Source of the DNA: a virus
IMG/VR virus record: IMGVR_UViG_3300045999_006979
Span: 1-34,735 of that record
Direction: 5' to 3' (one strand)
DNA length: 34,735 bases
A program made the position numbers and the translations under genes. Of this stretch, positions 16,319-24,314 are shown piece after piece; within the stretch, counting starts at the first letter, position 1; every line of letters begins with the position of its first letter. The notes under the pieces were generated by a model. It was not told the origin of the DNA and made no database searches. It saw nothing but the letters and a program-made list of their open reading frames with translations.

Positions 16319-17697
16319 TGGATCGAATTGAATCTAAAATTCTTTCAAATTTAATTTATGATGAAACATACACACGAAAAGTAATTCCCTTCATTAAAGA
16401 AACATATTTTGAACTCCTTCCAGAAAAAGTTGTATTCCAGGAGATTCAGAAGTATGTTATGAAATATGATGATATTCCATCTCAGTCAGTATTGAAGATT
16501 GAGATTGAGAATAGAAAAGATATTTCGGATGATGCTTTTCAAACTTCAGTCAATTTAGTAAATGATTTGAAGGAAGAAAAATTCGATGATCAATGGCTAT
16601 TAGATACCACTGAAAAGTGGTGTAAGGACAGAGCCATTTATTTGGCTCTACTAGACTCAGTTAAAATTGCAGACGGAAAGGACAAGACTAGAAGCAAGGA
16701 TTCAATCCCTTCTATCCTTTCCGATGCACTTGCAGTTTCATTTGATGACCACATTGGTCACGACTACATTTCAGATTCACAATCCCGATATGATTTCTAT
16801 CACAAAAAAGAAGACAAAATTCCATTCGACCTTGAGCTATTCAACAAAATTACAAAAGGTGGCCTCCCTAACAAGACTCTCAATGTCGCTCTTGCTGGTA
16901 CGGGTGTCGGCAAAAGTTTATTCATGTGCCACATGGCTAGCTCCATCCTCTTGCAGGGGCGCAATGTTCTCTACATTACACTTGAAATGGCAGAGGAAAG
17001 GATTGCTGAACGAATTGATGCGAATCTCTTGAATGTAAATATTCAAGACATCACCAATCTACCTAAAGCTACATATGAATCTAAACTAGCAAAGATATCA
17101 GAAAAGACTAGAGGTAAATTAATCATCAAGGAATATCCTACTGCTTCCGCACATGTGGGACATTTCAAAGCATTGCTAACTGATCTAGCTTTAAAGAAAG
17201 GATTCAAGCCAGATATGATTTTCATTGACTATCTAAATATCTGTGCTTCTTCACGATACAAAGGAACTATTGTAAACTCCTACACTTACGTCAAAGCTAT
17301 TGCTGAGGAGTTACGTGGACTTGCGGTAGAATGCAATGTTCCGATTGTATCTGCCACTCAAACTACTCGATCAGGTTATGGTAACTCTGACGTTGAGCTT
17401 ACTGATACATCTGAATCATTTGGTCTTCCCGCTACTGCTGATTTTATGTTTGCTCTTATCAGCACCGAAGAGCTTGAGAATCTAAATCAGATCATGGTCA
17501 AGCAGTTGAAGAATCGTTACAATGACCCCACTGCCTTCAAGAGATTCGTGGTGGGTATTGACAGGGCGAAGATGAAGCTGTATAATGTGGAGGACAGTGC
17601 TCAGCGAACCCTGATCCAAAGTGGTCAGCCAACTGAAGATGAGTACGAATCTAAATTTACTAAATCACAACGATCATTTGAAGGTTTTAAAGTATGA
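16318..17697 (+). CDS. 41: gp41-like replicative DNA helicase (DnaB family)
   Basis: Hexameric 5'-3' helicase that works with primase gp61. 459 aa from the ATG at 16318, which shares a base with the uvsX stop; the TTG three bases earlier would add only one residue. An N-terminal helical domain (1-165) precedes the RecA-like motor: Walker A GTGVGKS (194-200), YITLEMAEERIAERID, Walker B FIDYLNI near 300 and SATQTTRSGY (H3 region). The C-terminal tail is basic and charged. It overlaps mazG by four bases. Confidence 0.96.
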   Translation: MDRIESKILSNLIYDETYTRKVIPFIKETYFELLPEKVVFQEIQKYVMKYDDIPSQSVLKIEIENRKDISDDAFQTSVNLVNDLKEEKFDDQWLLDTTEKWCKDRAIYLALLDSVKIADGKDKTRSKDSIPSILSDALAVSFDDHIGHDYISDSQSRYDFYHKKEDKIPFDLELFNKITKGGLPNKTLNVALAGTGVGKSLFMCHMASSILLQGRNVLYITLEMAEERIAERIDANLLNVNIQDITNLPKATYESKLAKISEKTRGKLIIKEYPTASAHVGHFKALLTDLALKKGFKPDMIFIDYLNICASSRYKGTIVNSYTYVKAIAEELRGLAVECNVPIVSATQTTRSGYGNSDVELTDTSESFGLPATADFMFALISTEELENLNQIMVKQLKNRYNDPTAFKRFVVGIDRAKMKLYNVEDSAQRTLIQSGQPTEDEYESKFTKSQRSFEGFKV

Positions 17698-18134
17698 CAA
17701 AAAAACTAATTAGTCTCGACGCATACCAAAATTTTGTTGGCGATACTACTAGTATTGCATCTAGCAATCCAGAAGAATTTGTTAATCGGGTAACTGAACT
17801 GGAACGCAAGGTGCCTGAAGACCACGTAAATGGTGTTGGCGTTGACTTGAACCGACTTCTCACTGCTGCAATTGGTCTTACTGCTGAAGGTGGTGAGTTT
17901 GCAGAAATTGCAAAGAAGATTGCATTCCAAGGTAAGCCATATAACGAACAATCTCGTACACATATGATTAAAGAGATGGGAGACGTGATGTGGTATATTG
18001 CTCAAGGTTGTATTGCTCTAGGTACTAATATTGAAGAAGTCTTAGAAACTAATGTAGAAAAACTAACTGCTCGTTATCCTGAAGGAGCATTCCGAGTATT
18101 CCATTCCGAAAACCGTAAAGAAGGAGACATCTGA
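17694..18134 (+). CDS. mazG: MazG-like nucleoside triphosphate pyrophosphohydrolase
   Basis: 146 aa. Hydrolyses (d)NTPs to monophosphates; cyanophage MazG has been proposed to adjust host nucleotides or (p)ppGpp. The metal-binding pattern ExxE...ExxD is present: EGGE (E65, E68) and EMGD (E94, D97) with a 25-residue gap, inside the helices LLTAAIGLTAEGGEFAEIAKK and MIKEMGDVMWYIAQGC. The N-terminal 50 residues precede the core. Overlaps gp41 (ATGA) and the following gene by one base. Confidence 0.9.
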   Translation: MTKKLISLDAYQNFVGDTTSIASSNPEEFVNRVTELERKVPEDHVNGVGVDLNRLLTAAIGLTAEGGEFAEIAKKIAFQGKPYNEQSRTHMIKEMGDVMWYIAQGCIALGTNIEEVLETNVEKLTARYPEGAFRVFHSENRKEGDI

Positions 18135-18547
18135 TGAACAATAATGATTGCCTAAAAGATGTATTTGGCAAGAACTCTACAATGATTTTGTCTGATGTAG
18201 AAAAACTACGATCTATTGGGCAGTCATTTAACTTCACAGTTTCTCAGCATAAGATGTTCATGATTGCTCTTAGAAACGCAGAGAATTCAATCAAGAAAAA
18301 CTCTGCGTTTCTAAATTTTATTTTCAAGAATCAGACGTTTTATTTGTTTGTAATATTCAAATCATTTATACAAACGCCAGGAAATTTAGATACATTTGAA
18401 GAGTATTATTCCAAAGCTACTCGCAATAATAAAAATGCAAAGTATGGATTGGACTTCTTCAAATTGTATCAGCAAAACTTTGAAGAGATTTATAGACTAG
18501 CAAAGTATTTGACCACCGCTAAATCCATTGTAAGAACTAAGTTTTAA
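18134..18547 (+). CDS. Hypothetical protein after mazG (137 aa)
   Basis: Starts MNNNDCLKDVFGKNSTMILS. Helical throughout, with an aromatic hydrophobic stretch (FLNFIFKNQTFYLFVIFKSFI) that may be a buried or membrane-proximal helix, and a basic C-terminus. No family recognised. It is coupled to mazG by a TGATG overlap, so it is the last gene of the polymerase/helicase operon before late-type genes begin. Confidence 0.75.
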   Translation: MNNNDCLKDVFGKNSTMILSDVEKLRSIGQSFNFTVSQHKMFMIALRNAENSIKKNSAFLNFIFKNQTFYLFVIFKSFIQTPGNLDTFEEYYSKATRNNKNAKYGLDFFKLYQQNFEEIYRLAKYLTTAKSIVRTKF

Positions 18548-18555
18548 CCTAAATA
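18548..18555 (+). promoter_or_regulatory. Late promoter motif
   Basis: CCTAAATA, six of eight bases of TATAAATA, 24 bases before the ATG at 18580. It marks the switch from replication genes to virion-type genes. Confidence 0.45.
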
Positions 18556-18579
18556 ATAGATGTAGAACTTTTGTTTTTG

Positions 18580-19773
18580 ATGAAAACTTTTAGGCAATTT
18601 ATAACAGAAGCACGAACTCCTGCGGGAAAGGAAGCGGAGAAAAAAGGTCTTGCCCATGCAGGAAAAGGATATTACACTGACGCTAAGGGAAACGTTGTAG
18701 CCAAGAGTGAAAAGGGTGGACAGAAGCTAGTACCTATTTCAAAGGAAGATAAGAAGAAGTTAAAAGATGGTAAACCTCTTATGGGACCATCTTCTGTTGC
18801 AGACATGCAAAACATGTCTCAACCACCACAACCCCAGTCACAATCACCAGAAACCACTGCAGAACAACCTCCAGAGCAACTTGAGCCTGGTGATGGTCCT
18901 GCAGTGGTTATTACTTTTGGAAGATTTAATCCCCCTTCAATTGGGCATGAAAACCTCATCAATGCGGTTCAGGAACAGGCAGAAGAACTGGAAGCAGAGT
19001 ATAGAATTTATCCAAGTAGAACATCAGATAAAAAGCAGAATCCGTTAGACTTCAAAACCAAGTATAATATTCTCCAGCATGTATTCACCGATCATGCAGA
19101 GAATATTATCAATGATCCCGAAAATGGAGATAATATTTACGACATTCTGACTTCACTGCATGATGAAGGATATCACCATGTAGTCATTATGTGCGGTGAC
19201 GAAAATGTTCAAAAGTATGAAAAGATTGCACAAAAATATAATGGTACAGTTTACGATTTCTATGGAGTAGAAGTTGTTGGTGCTGGAATGCCAGATCCAG
19301 ATAATGATAAATCTGAAGGCATTACAAGTTCTATGATGCGTAAGTCAGCACTTGAAAATGATTACGAGACATTCAAGCAAGGTCTTCCCGGCAATGTAAG
19401 TAAAAAGGAATGCCGTGCAATCTATAGTCAAGTTCGTAAGTCTATGAGTTTGAAGGAAGAACTTTGGATGATCGCTCCAAATCTAGATAGTAGCAATCTT
19501 CGTGAAGAATACTATCAAGGTAATATTTACAATCTCGGTGAGCATGTAATAGATTCAGTTACTGGCATATCTGGAAAGATTGTTACCAGAGGATCTAACT
19601 ATGTAATCTTTGTAGATGAGCAAAAGAAAATTCACCGTACATGGATTAAAGATCTAAGCTATCATCCAGGTCCACTTGAAATTGGAACTGATGATTACAG
19701 AGAATATCTACAACGAATGCATCCTACCGAGCCAGTTAAGTCATTTACTAAAGGTAAGCGAAAAGATAAATAA
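18580..19773 (+). CDS. Nucleotidyltransferase-fold protein with T4-type capsid-targeting N-terminus
   Basis: 397 aa from the ATG at 18580; an in-frame TTG at 18571 adds three residues but no ribosome site is seen for either. The start MKTFRQFITEA closely matches the capsid-targeting sequence of T4 internal proteins (MKTYQEFIAEA, recalled), including an I-x-E site for the prohead protease. A Pro/Gln-rich linker (75-105) leads to a HIGH-superfamily nucleotidyltransferase: ITFGRFNPPSIGHENLI (114-123 core) and TSSMMRK (249-255, the ISSTxxR motif). This combination fits NMN adenylyltransferase-like enzymes, but the substrate is not shown. A small C-terminal beta domain (310-385) follows. A late promoter motif lies upstream. 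Confidence 0.85.
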   Translation: MKTFRQFITEARTPAGKEAEKKGLAHAGKGYYTDAKGNVVAKSEKGGQKLVPISKEDKKKLKDGKPLMGPSSVADMQNMSQPPQPQSQSPETTAEQPPEQLEPGDGPAVVITFGRFNPPSIGHENLINAVQEQAEELEAEYRIYPSRTSDKKQNPLDFKTKYNILQHVFTDHAENIINDPENGDNIYDILTSLHDEGYHHVVIMCGDENVQKYEKIAQKYNGTVYDFYGVEVVGAGMPDPDNDKSEGITSSMMRKSALENDYETFKQGLPGNVSKKECRAIYSQVRKSMSLKEELWMIAPNLDSSNLREEYYQGNIYNLGEHVIDSVTGISGKIVTRGSNYVIFVDEQKKIHRTWIKDLSYHPGPLEIGTDDYREYLQRMHPTEPVKSFTKGKRKDK

Positions 19774-19774
19774 T

Positions 19775-19782
19775 AATAAATA
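19775..19782 (+). promoter_or_regulatory. Late promoter motif
   Basis: AATAAATA, 22 bases before the ATG at 19805. A second copy, GATAAATA, lies at 19765-19772. Confidence 0.6.
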
Positions 19783-19804
19783 GAACTTCAATAACGTACA
19801 GAAT

Positions 19805-22120
19805 ATGGATTTATCTATTGTCTCACAGTTCATGTCACTAACTCCTGACATGATGTATAAGGCTACAAAGATGGTTGAAACTGTTCAATCATATTTTCCA
19901 GGTGATGTGGAATCTCAAGAGGAGTATCTAAAAGAAAATCTAATTGATCAAACTCTTGAGTATGCTTTAACTCTTCTTGAAGATAAAAAGGTTAGAGATT
20001 ACATGGGTACATCAGTGTACACCAATGGAACTACTTTTAGTGCTCCAACTCTAGCACTTTATAATGTTCCTTCTCTGCCAGAAATGAAGAAGCGCATTCA
20101 GGCTAAGCTAAATGCAAGAGGTAATAATGCAAATGTACGTAGGGAAGAAGTTGAAATTATTGATGAAAAGCTAAAAGGTCTCAAGTTCAATGGTGAGAAT
20201 CCTTGGTGGGATAGTGATGGCGATGGCAAGCCATATGAGCCAGGTGATGATGTACGTAAGACTAGAAAAGCACGTAAGACTAGAAAGGAATCTGTAGATT
20301 ATGTAGCGGATCTTTGGAGAAATAGACATTCTGATGATCAGTTAGATGAAGTAAAAGGATATGGTGGACATGTTGATCCAAAGACTGGAAAATCATCTGG
20401 CCTAAGATCACCTTCTCAGCAAGCACATACACAATATTGGGATAATGTAAGACGTGGAAAACAAGCACCTGATCCTAGAAGATCCAAGTTTTATTCTGGT
20501 GGATCAAAGGGATCGACAACTGGTGCTCAACAAGGTGAACCACCAGAATATTTTGCGAAAAACCAAAATCCTGATCTTGCAACTACTCCTGCAAATAGAA
20601 TGCGAGCAAGAGCAACTTCATTAGCAGCAAAAGGTAAGACCAAACAGGCAAATAAAATTCGTTCTGTTATGAATCGTCCAAACATGGGCGAAGAGTTTAC
20701 CGTTGAAGCAAAAAATAAAGAAGGTAAAGAGCAAGGTCTTGATGGAAAAGCTTGCTGGAAAGGTTATAGAAGAGCTGGCACTAAAATGAAGGGTGGTAAG
20801 CGTGTAGACAATTGTGTGAAAATGGAAGATGTAGATTTCGTTGCAGACTATCTAATTGCAGAGGGACTCAATGAATATGGCATTGATATCCTAATTGAAG
20901 AGATGGGTCTTGATGATTTCTGTGATTTTGTAGATGAAATTTCATCTGAAGAGTTTCTTGTAGAATGGAGACGTGGTGCTGGTGGAACTAAAGTTCGTGG
21001 CTCAGGAATGTCCAAGAGTGGCAAGTCAATTGGTTCACTAAAGGGTGGTGCTAAAGCATCTGCTATTCGTGCAACTCCTGAACACAAATCAAGAAAGGCA
21101 GAAAGAGAAAGAGAGCCATCAAAATCTTCTGGAATGAAGGATGCACTTCAGAGTCAGTCAAAAATTGCAAGGGCTAAGAAATCACAGCCAGCAACTAAAT
21201 CAACCCCAACACAAACTAAAGAAAAGGCAAAAGGTGGTATTCTTGGAGCACTCAAAGCAAGGGCAGAAAAGGATATTGCATCTGTTGGTCAATCAGTACA
21301 AACATTAAGAAACGTAGGAGCAAGACGTGCTGCAGAAGTTCAAGCAACTTATCATGCGGTTAGGGAGAAGGGAAGACAAGCAGAAACATCTCCACAAGCA
21401 ACTAGGGCAAGAAGACAAGCTACTGTTGCAGTTGGTAGAACAGCTCAGGCTACAGGTAGAAATGCAGTCAAAGCTGCAGGCGCTGCTGGAGCGGCTGCAG
21501 GACAAGCAGTAGCTGCCAGAAGATCTGGAGCAACTGTAGCTCAGGCTTTAGGTAGGGGTGTTGGAACCTTTGTTAAAAGAATGAAGAAGGAAGAGAGAGA
21601 ACTTCTAACTCATTACTTCATCGAATCTGAAATTGCATTTAATTATGATGAAGTTCAGGAAATCTTTGAGACTCTAGATCAAGAGCACTTTGATTATTTC
21701 ATGGAGCAAGCAATTCTCATGGTAGAAGAATCTGGTCCTTCTGCTCGTGAAATCATCGAAGAAACTCTTTATAATACTTTTGATATTGAAAGATTTCATT
21801 TCGCTGACTGGAGGCAGTTAACCGAAAAAAAGTCTGATGATGACGCAACTGGAAAGTTCGTCAATCTAACTCAGACAAATAGAACTGACAACACTCCTGG
21901 TGTAAGGGGTAAAAGAAAGGATGGTGTAATCATCAATCCTCAGGTTGATATGAGATGTGAAGAAGTTGAGAACATTGAAGAGAAAGCACCTCCAGGCGCT
22001 AAGTATAAAAGAATGGCTAAACATATTAAAGCTGGTTATGCAGAAGATGGACTAACCAAAAAAGAAAAGTCAATTGCATATGCAACTGCATGGAAAGCCA
22101 AAAACAGGAGTCGTAAATAA
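19805..22120 (+). CDS. Large virion-type protein with basic Ala-rich core and acidic helical modules
   Basis: 771 aa. The N-terminal helical part (1-125) is followed by ENPWWDSDGDGKPYEPGDD, with an EF-hand-like DxDxDG loop at 136-141, then a run of RKTRKARKTRK. The segment GLDGKACWKGYRRAGTKMKGGK (about 310-335) is a motif I associate with marine phage structural proteins. An acidic module DFVADYLIAEGL (about 341-380) precedes a long basic Ala-rich region (380-590), then another acidic module (596-640). The C-terminus APPGAKYKRMAKHIKAGY is basic. It resembles cyanophage proteins labelled structural or prohead core. The basic centre suggests DNA contact inside the head. Function not established. 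Confidence 0.8.
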   Translation: MDLSIVSQFMSLTPDMMYKATKMVETVQSYFPGDVESQEEYLKENLIDQTLEYALTLLEDKKVRDYMGTSVYTNGTTFSAPTLALYNVPSLPEMKKRIQAKLNARGNNANVRREEVEIIDEKLKGLKFNGENPWWDSDGDGKPYEPGDDVRKTRKARKTRKESVDYVADLWRNRHSDDQLDEVKGYGGHVDPKTGKSSGLRSPSQQAHTQYWDNVRRGKQAPDPRRSKFYSGGSKGSTTGAQQGEPPEYFAKNQNPDLATTPANRMRARATSLAAKGKTKQANKIRSVMNRPNMGEEFTVEAKNKEGKEQGLDGKACWKGYRRAGTKMKGGKRVDNCVKMEDVDFVADYLIAEGLNEYGIDILIEEMGLDDFCDFVDEISSEEFLVEWRRGAGGTKVRGSGMSKSGKSIGSLKGGAKASAIRATPEHKSRKAEREREPSKSSGMKDALQSQSKIARAKKSQPATKSTPTQTKEKAKGGILGALKARAEKDIASVGQSVQTLRNVGARRAAEVQATYHAVREKGRQAETSPQATRARRQATVAVGRTAQATGRNAVKAAGAAGAAAGQAVAARRSGATVAQALGRGVGTFVKRMKKEERELLTHYFIESEIAFNYDEVQEIFETLDQEHFDYFMEQAILMVEESGPSAREIIEETLYNTFDIERFHFADWRQLTEKKSDDDATGKFVNLTQTNRTDNTPGVRGKRKDGVIINPQVDMRCEEVENIEEKAPPGAKYKRMAKHIKAGYAEDGLTKKEKSIAYATAWKAKNRSRK

Positions 22121-22126
22121 TAAATA
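22119..22126 (+). promoter_or_regulatory. Late promoter motif
   Basis: AATAAATA overlapping the stop of the large virion-type gene, 26 bases before the ATG at 22153. Confidence 0.6.
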
Positions 22127-22152
22127 TAGATGATCCATTATAGGAGAAAATC

Positions 22153-22326
22153 ATGGGAGTATTAGTAGACGTAGTTAAGCCACTACTCTTAGCTGCAATG
22201 AATAGTTGCCACACTAAGAGACTTGTTTGTGAACTACTTGATCGTTATGTAAATACCACTGATAATGATATTGATAATGTACTTGCTGCAACTGTAAGAA
22301 CTGCACTTCTTAGAGATTGTAAGTGA
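22153..22326 (+). CDS. Small hypothetical protein (57 aa)
   Basis: Starts MGVLVDVVKPLLLAAMNSCH and ends ATVRTALLRDCK. Probably an all-helical protein with three Cys; no family recognised. Ribosome site TAGGAGA lies 6 bases before the ATG and a late promoter motif just upstream. Its stop overlaps the GTG start of the next small membrane protein, so the two are likely coupled. Confidence 0.7.
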   Translation: MGVLVDVVKPLLLAAMNSCHTKRLVCELLDRYVNTTDNDIDNVLAATVRTALLRDCK

Positions 22327-22475
22327 TTGAATGTTTACTTCTGAACTGGGGAGTAGAGTTAATTTTAATTCTACTCTTAGCAGGTTCAGAGTACTTAGGT
22401 AAAACAAAACGATTTAAAGAGAATACTATAATAGATTTTACTAAAAATACAATTAAACGTATGTTGGGGAGGTGA
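22323..22475 (+). CDS. Small single-pass membrane protein (50 aa)
   Basis: Starts with GTG overlapping the previous stop (GTGA): MIECLLLNWGVELILILLAG, then SEYLGKTKRFKEN and a basic tail ending KRMLGR. One hydrophobic segment at about residues 4-20 precedes a positively charged cytoplasmic tail. No family recognised. A holin, antiholin or virion membrane protein are all possible. The GTG is the only start that keeps the hydrophobic segment, and coupling to the upstream gene supports it. The stop lies in the loop of the terminator hairpin. Confidence 0.6.
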   Translation: MIECLLLNWGVELILILLLAGSEYLGKTKRFKENTIIDFTKNTIKRMLGR

Positions 22476-22488
22476 CTCCCCATTTTTT
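22466..22488 (+). terminator. Intrinsic terminator fused to a late promoter
   Basis: GGGGAG (22466-22471), tetraloop GTGA, CTCCCC (22476-22481), then ATTTTTT. The last T is also the first base of the late promoter TATAAATA. Confidence 0.85.
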
Positions 22489-22495
22489 ATAAATA
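22488..22495 (+). promoter_or_regulatory. Late promoter (perfect TATAAATA)
   Basis: Exact T4-type late promoter, 33 bases before the ATG at 22529, directly after a terminator. Confidence 0.75.
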
Positions 22496-22528
22496 TTAAT
22501 AGAATAAAAATTTCAAGAGGATTTTTAG

Positions 22529-23131
22529 ATGTCTTTATACGGAAGAACTGACTCTAACGCAAACAAGACCAAAGTTGAAAGAACTATTGCTCCTTCATCC
22601 CAGGCTAAAACTATTGTTTTTGTTGATGAAACTGAGGCTCGTTTAAACGAAAACCGTCAGCGTGGTATTGATGGTCCTGGCTGGTGGGCGTATTTTACCT
22701 ATACTGATAATGCAGGGAATACTCGCCACAAGGCAGAGAAGCTAGTTGCACTTGGAAATCCAGATACTACTGAAACTCAGGCTGATGACGCTATTGTAGC
22801 TGACGTTGCATCTTCAGTAACAATTAATGTTGCATATCCACAGAATGCTACTACAACATCTGGCGGGGCAACATTTACTGTATCTGGACAAACTACTACC
22901 ACTGGAACTCCAGGAACTTTACTATACCAGTGGCAAATTCAAACCCCAACTGGTACTCGTTGGACCAACCTAACAAATACTGGAATTTACACTGGTTCTA
23001 CCACTCATACCCTAACTTTAACTGGAGCAACATCTGCAGTTTCTGGAAGTAAGTATAGAGTAAAAATCACCTCTACTGGTGGTACTGAAGAAGTAATTTC
23101 TAGAACTGCCACACTAACATTTGGAACCTGA
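22529..23131 (+). CDS. Virion decoration-type protein with Ig-like domain
   Basis: 200 aa. The N-terminal domain MSLYGRTDSNANKTKVERTI... with FVDETEAR and GIDGPGWWAYFTYTD (1-90) is one I associate with T4-like cyanophage virion proteins. The C-terminal half (about 95-200) is a Thr/Ser-rich beta sandwich: TINVAYPQNATTTSGGATFTV, LLYQWQIQTPTGTRWTNL, SGSKYRVKITSTGG. The YQWQ strand and the tyrosine near the end are typical Ig-like features. Surface decoration (Hoc-like) is a reasonable guess. A perfect late promoter and the ribosome site AAGAGG precede it. Confidence 0.82.
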   Translation: MSLYGRTDSNANKTKVERTIAPSSQAKTIVFVDETEARLNENRQRGIDGPGWWAYFTYTDNAGNTRHKAEKLVALGNPDTTETQADDAIVADVASSVTINVAYPQNATTTSGGATFTVSGQTTTTGTPGTLLYQWQIQTPTGTRWTNLTNTGIYTGSTTHTLTLTGATSAVSGSKYRVKITSTGGTEEVISRTATLTFGT

Positions 23132-23137
23132 TAATAA

Positions 23138-23500
23138 ATGAGATTTAATGAGTTGAATGATGATAACTTTTTGTTATTTGCAATTAAACATTATGACAAC
23201 CCAAATGCGATGACAAAAGATGATTTTCTTGAAGACCTGAAACGATTTAAGTATATCAAAAGATTACTTAAAAGATATGATAAAACAGGAATTCTGAAAA
23301 CTCATCTTTTGTTAAATCATATTATAGTTGTATATAATATTTTCGGTGACGCTGCGACCCCTTTATTGTTTTTCAAAATTGAAACTCAATATTGGACATA
23401 TTTGAAGTCCTTTATATTATTTTTAGATCGACTGGAACCAGACACTATTCCCCATATAAGTCCAGATAATTATTGTTTAGAAGAACTCAACAAGATATGA
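23138..23500 (+). CDS. Hypothetical protein (120 aa), cyanophage type
   Basis: Starts MRFNELNDDNFLLFAIKHYD. Helical, with many Leu, Phe and Tyr and a basic patch (LKRFKYIKRLLKRYDKTG). The LLNHIIVVYNIFGDAATPLLFF segment is hydrophobic but interrupted by charged and helix-breaking residues. I recall similar proteins in T4-like cyanophages but no function. It follows the Ig-like gene by six bases and overlaps the next start (ATGA), so all are in one late unit. Confidence 0.78.
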   Translation: MRFNELNDDNFLLFAIKHYDNPNAMTKDDFLEDLKRFKYIKRLLKRYDKTGILKTHLLLNHIIVVYNIFGDAATPLLFFKIETQYWTYLKSFILFLDRLEPDTIPHISPDNYCLEELNKI

Positions 23501-23883
23501 ATTACAACGAAGAAGTTGCTGCTAATAGTGTTGGTGATGGATCAGCAGTATCAATCCCTCCAAGTGTTGAGCCACCTGGAATTCCTGCGTCTAAAAGAAA
23601 AAAGAGAAAAAAAGTAAATGAACAAACATTATTTGAAAGTGGCGGTAAAGTAATTGACCAATTAAAGCAAATTGCATTAGCTGGCCAGCAAGGAGTTGTC
23701 ATGTTTGATAATGGAGAGAAAGCTCAAGTTTCTCCTGATGGTGCAAATAAATTAGTTGACTTGTATCGAAACTTAAACGCTAGTAATAGAGTTAAAATGA
23801 TTAAAACAATCAATTCATCTTCTTCTGGATTTGAAAAGATTTCGACATTCGCATCCACTAGAGGTTCCCAACCAGCACAATAA
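23497..23883 (+). CDS. Hypothetical protein (128 aa) with basic cluster
   Basis: The real start is the ATG at 23497 (MNYNEEVAANSVGDGSAVSI), overlapping the previous stop; a TTG at 23473 lies inside the previous gene. A Pro-rich stretch and a strongly basic KRKKRKK cluster (33-41) precede a compact domain with VVMFDNGEKAQVSPDGANKLVDLY. The C-terminus is Ser-rich. No family recognised. Probably a virion or assembly protein by position. Confidence 0.75.
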   Translation: MNYNEEVAANSVGDGSAVSIPPSVEPPGIPASKRKKRKKVNEQTLFESGGKVIDQLKQIALAGQQGVVMFDNGEKAQVSPDGANKLVDLYRNLNASNRVKMIKTINSSSSGFEKISTFASTRGSQPAQ

Positions 23884-23897
23884 CCAATAGAGGTAGC

Positions 23898-24314
23898 ATG
23901 TTTCAGTCTCAAACTACAGAAACTAAATTAGCTTTACTGGAAGAGAAGCTAAACATATACGAGCAAATGATGAGAAAGATTGAATCTGCAATAGAAAAGA
24001 TTAGCGAGACTAGTCAAACAATCAGTAAAATGTTGGCTATTCATGAAGAGAGACTAGAGCAAACATCTAAATCTGATGAAGTTATTATTAGTATGGTGCA
24101 TGATATCAAAAAAAGTAATACTGAAGAACATAAAAACGTTATTGAAAGAGTAGAAGAAGTAGAAAAAACAGTTGGAGATTTATTAAAGTTTAGGTGGCAG
24201 GTGGCCGCCATCTCAGGGGCAGTTGTCCTAGTGGTCGGCCTGGTGGTCCCATTCATTGACAACATGCTCGCAATGCCCTATAATGGAGGGACTGAGCAAA
24301 CCACCAAAAAATGA
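23898..24314 (+). CDS. Coiled-coil protein with C-terminal membrane segment
   Basis: 138 aa. Residues 8-95 form a long charged helix with heptad-like spacing (LALLEEKLNIYEQMMRKIES and onward). Residues 101-120 are a transmembrane helix (VAAISGAVVLVVGLVVPFI) after an RW pair, with a short polar tail. The layout recalls XhlA-type lysis proteins and other membrane-anchored coiled coils. No catalytic motif. GAGG ribosome site. Overlaps the primase start by four bases. Lysis function is a guess from architecture. Confidence 0.78.
   Translation: MFQSQTTETKLALLEEKLNIYEQMMRKIESAIEKISETSQTISKMLAIHEERLEQTSKSDEVIISMVHDIKKSNTEEHKNVIERVEEVEKTVGDLLKFRWQVAAISGAVVLVVGLVVPFIDNMLAMPYNGGTEQTTKK

Noticed and set aside
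21305-21512. ORFs in other frames of the Ala-rich region
   Set aside because: Their Ser/Cys- or Leu/Gln-rich translations are artefacts of the repetitive GCA/CAA codons of the real gene.
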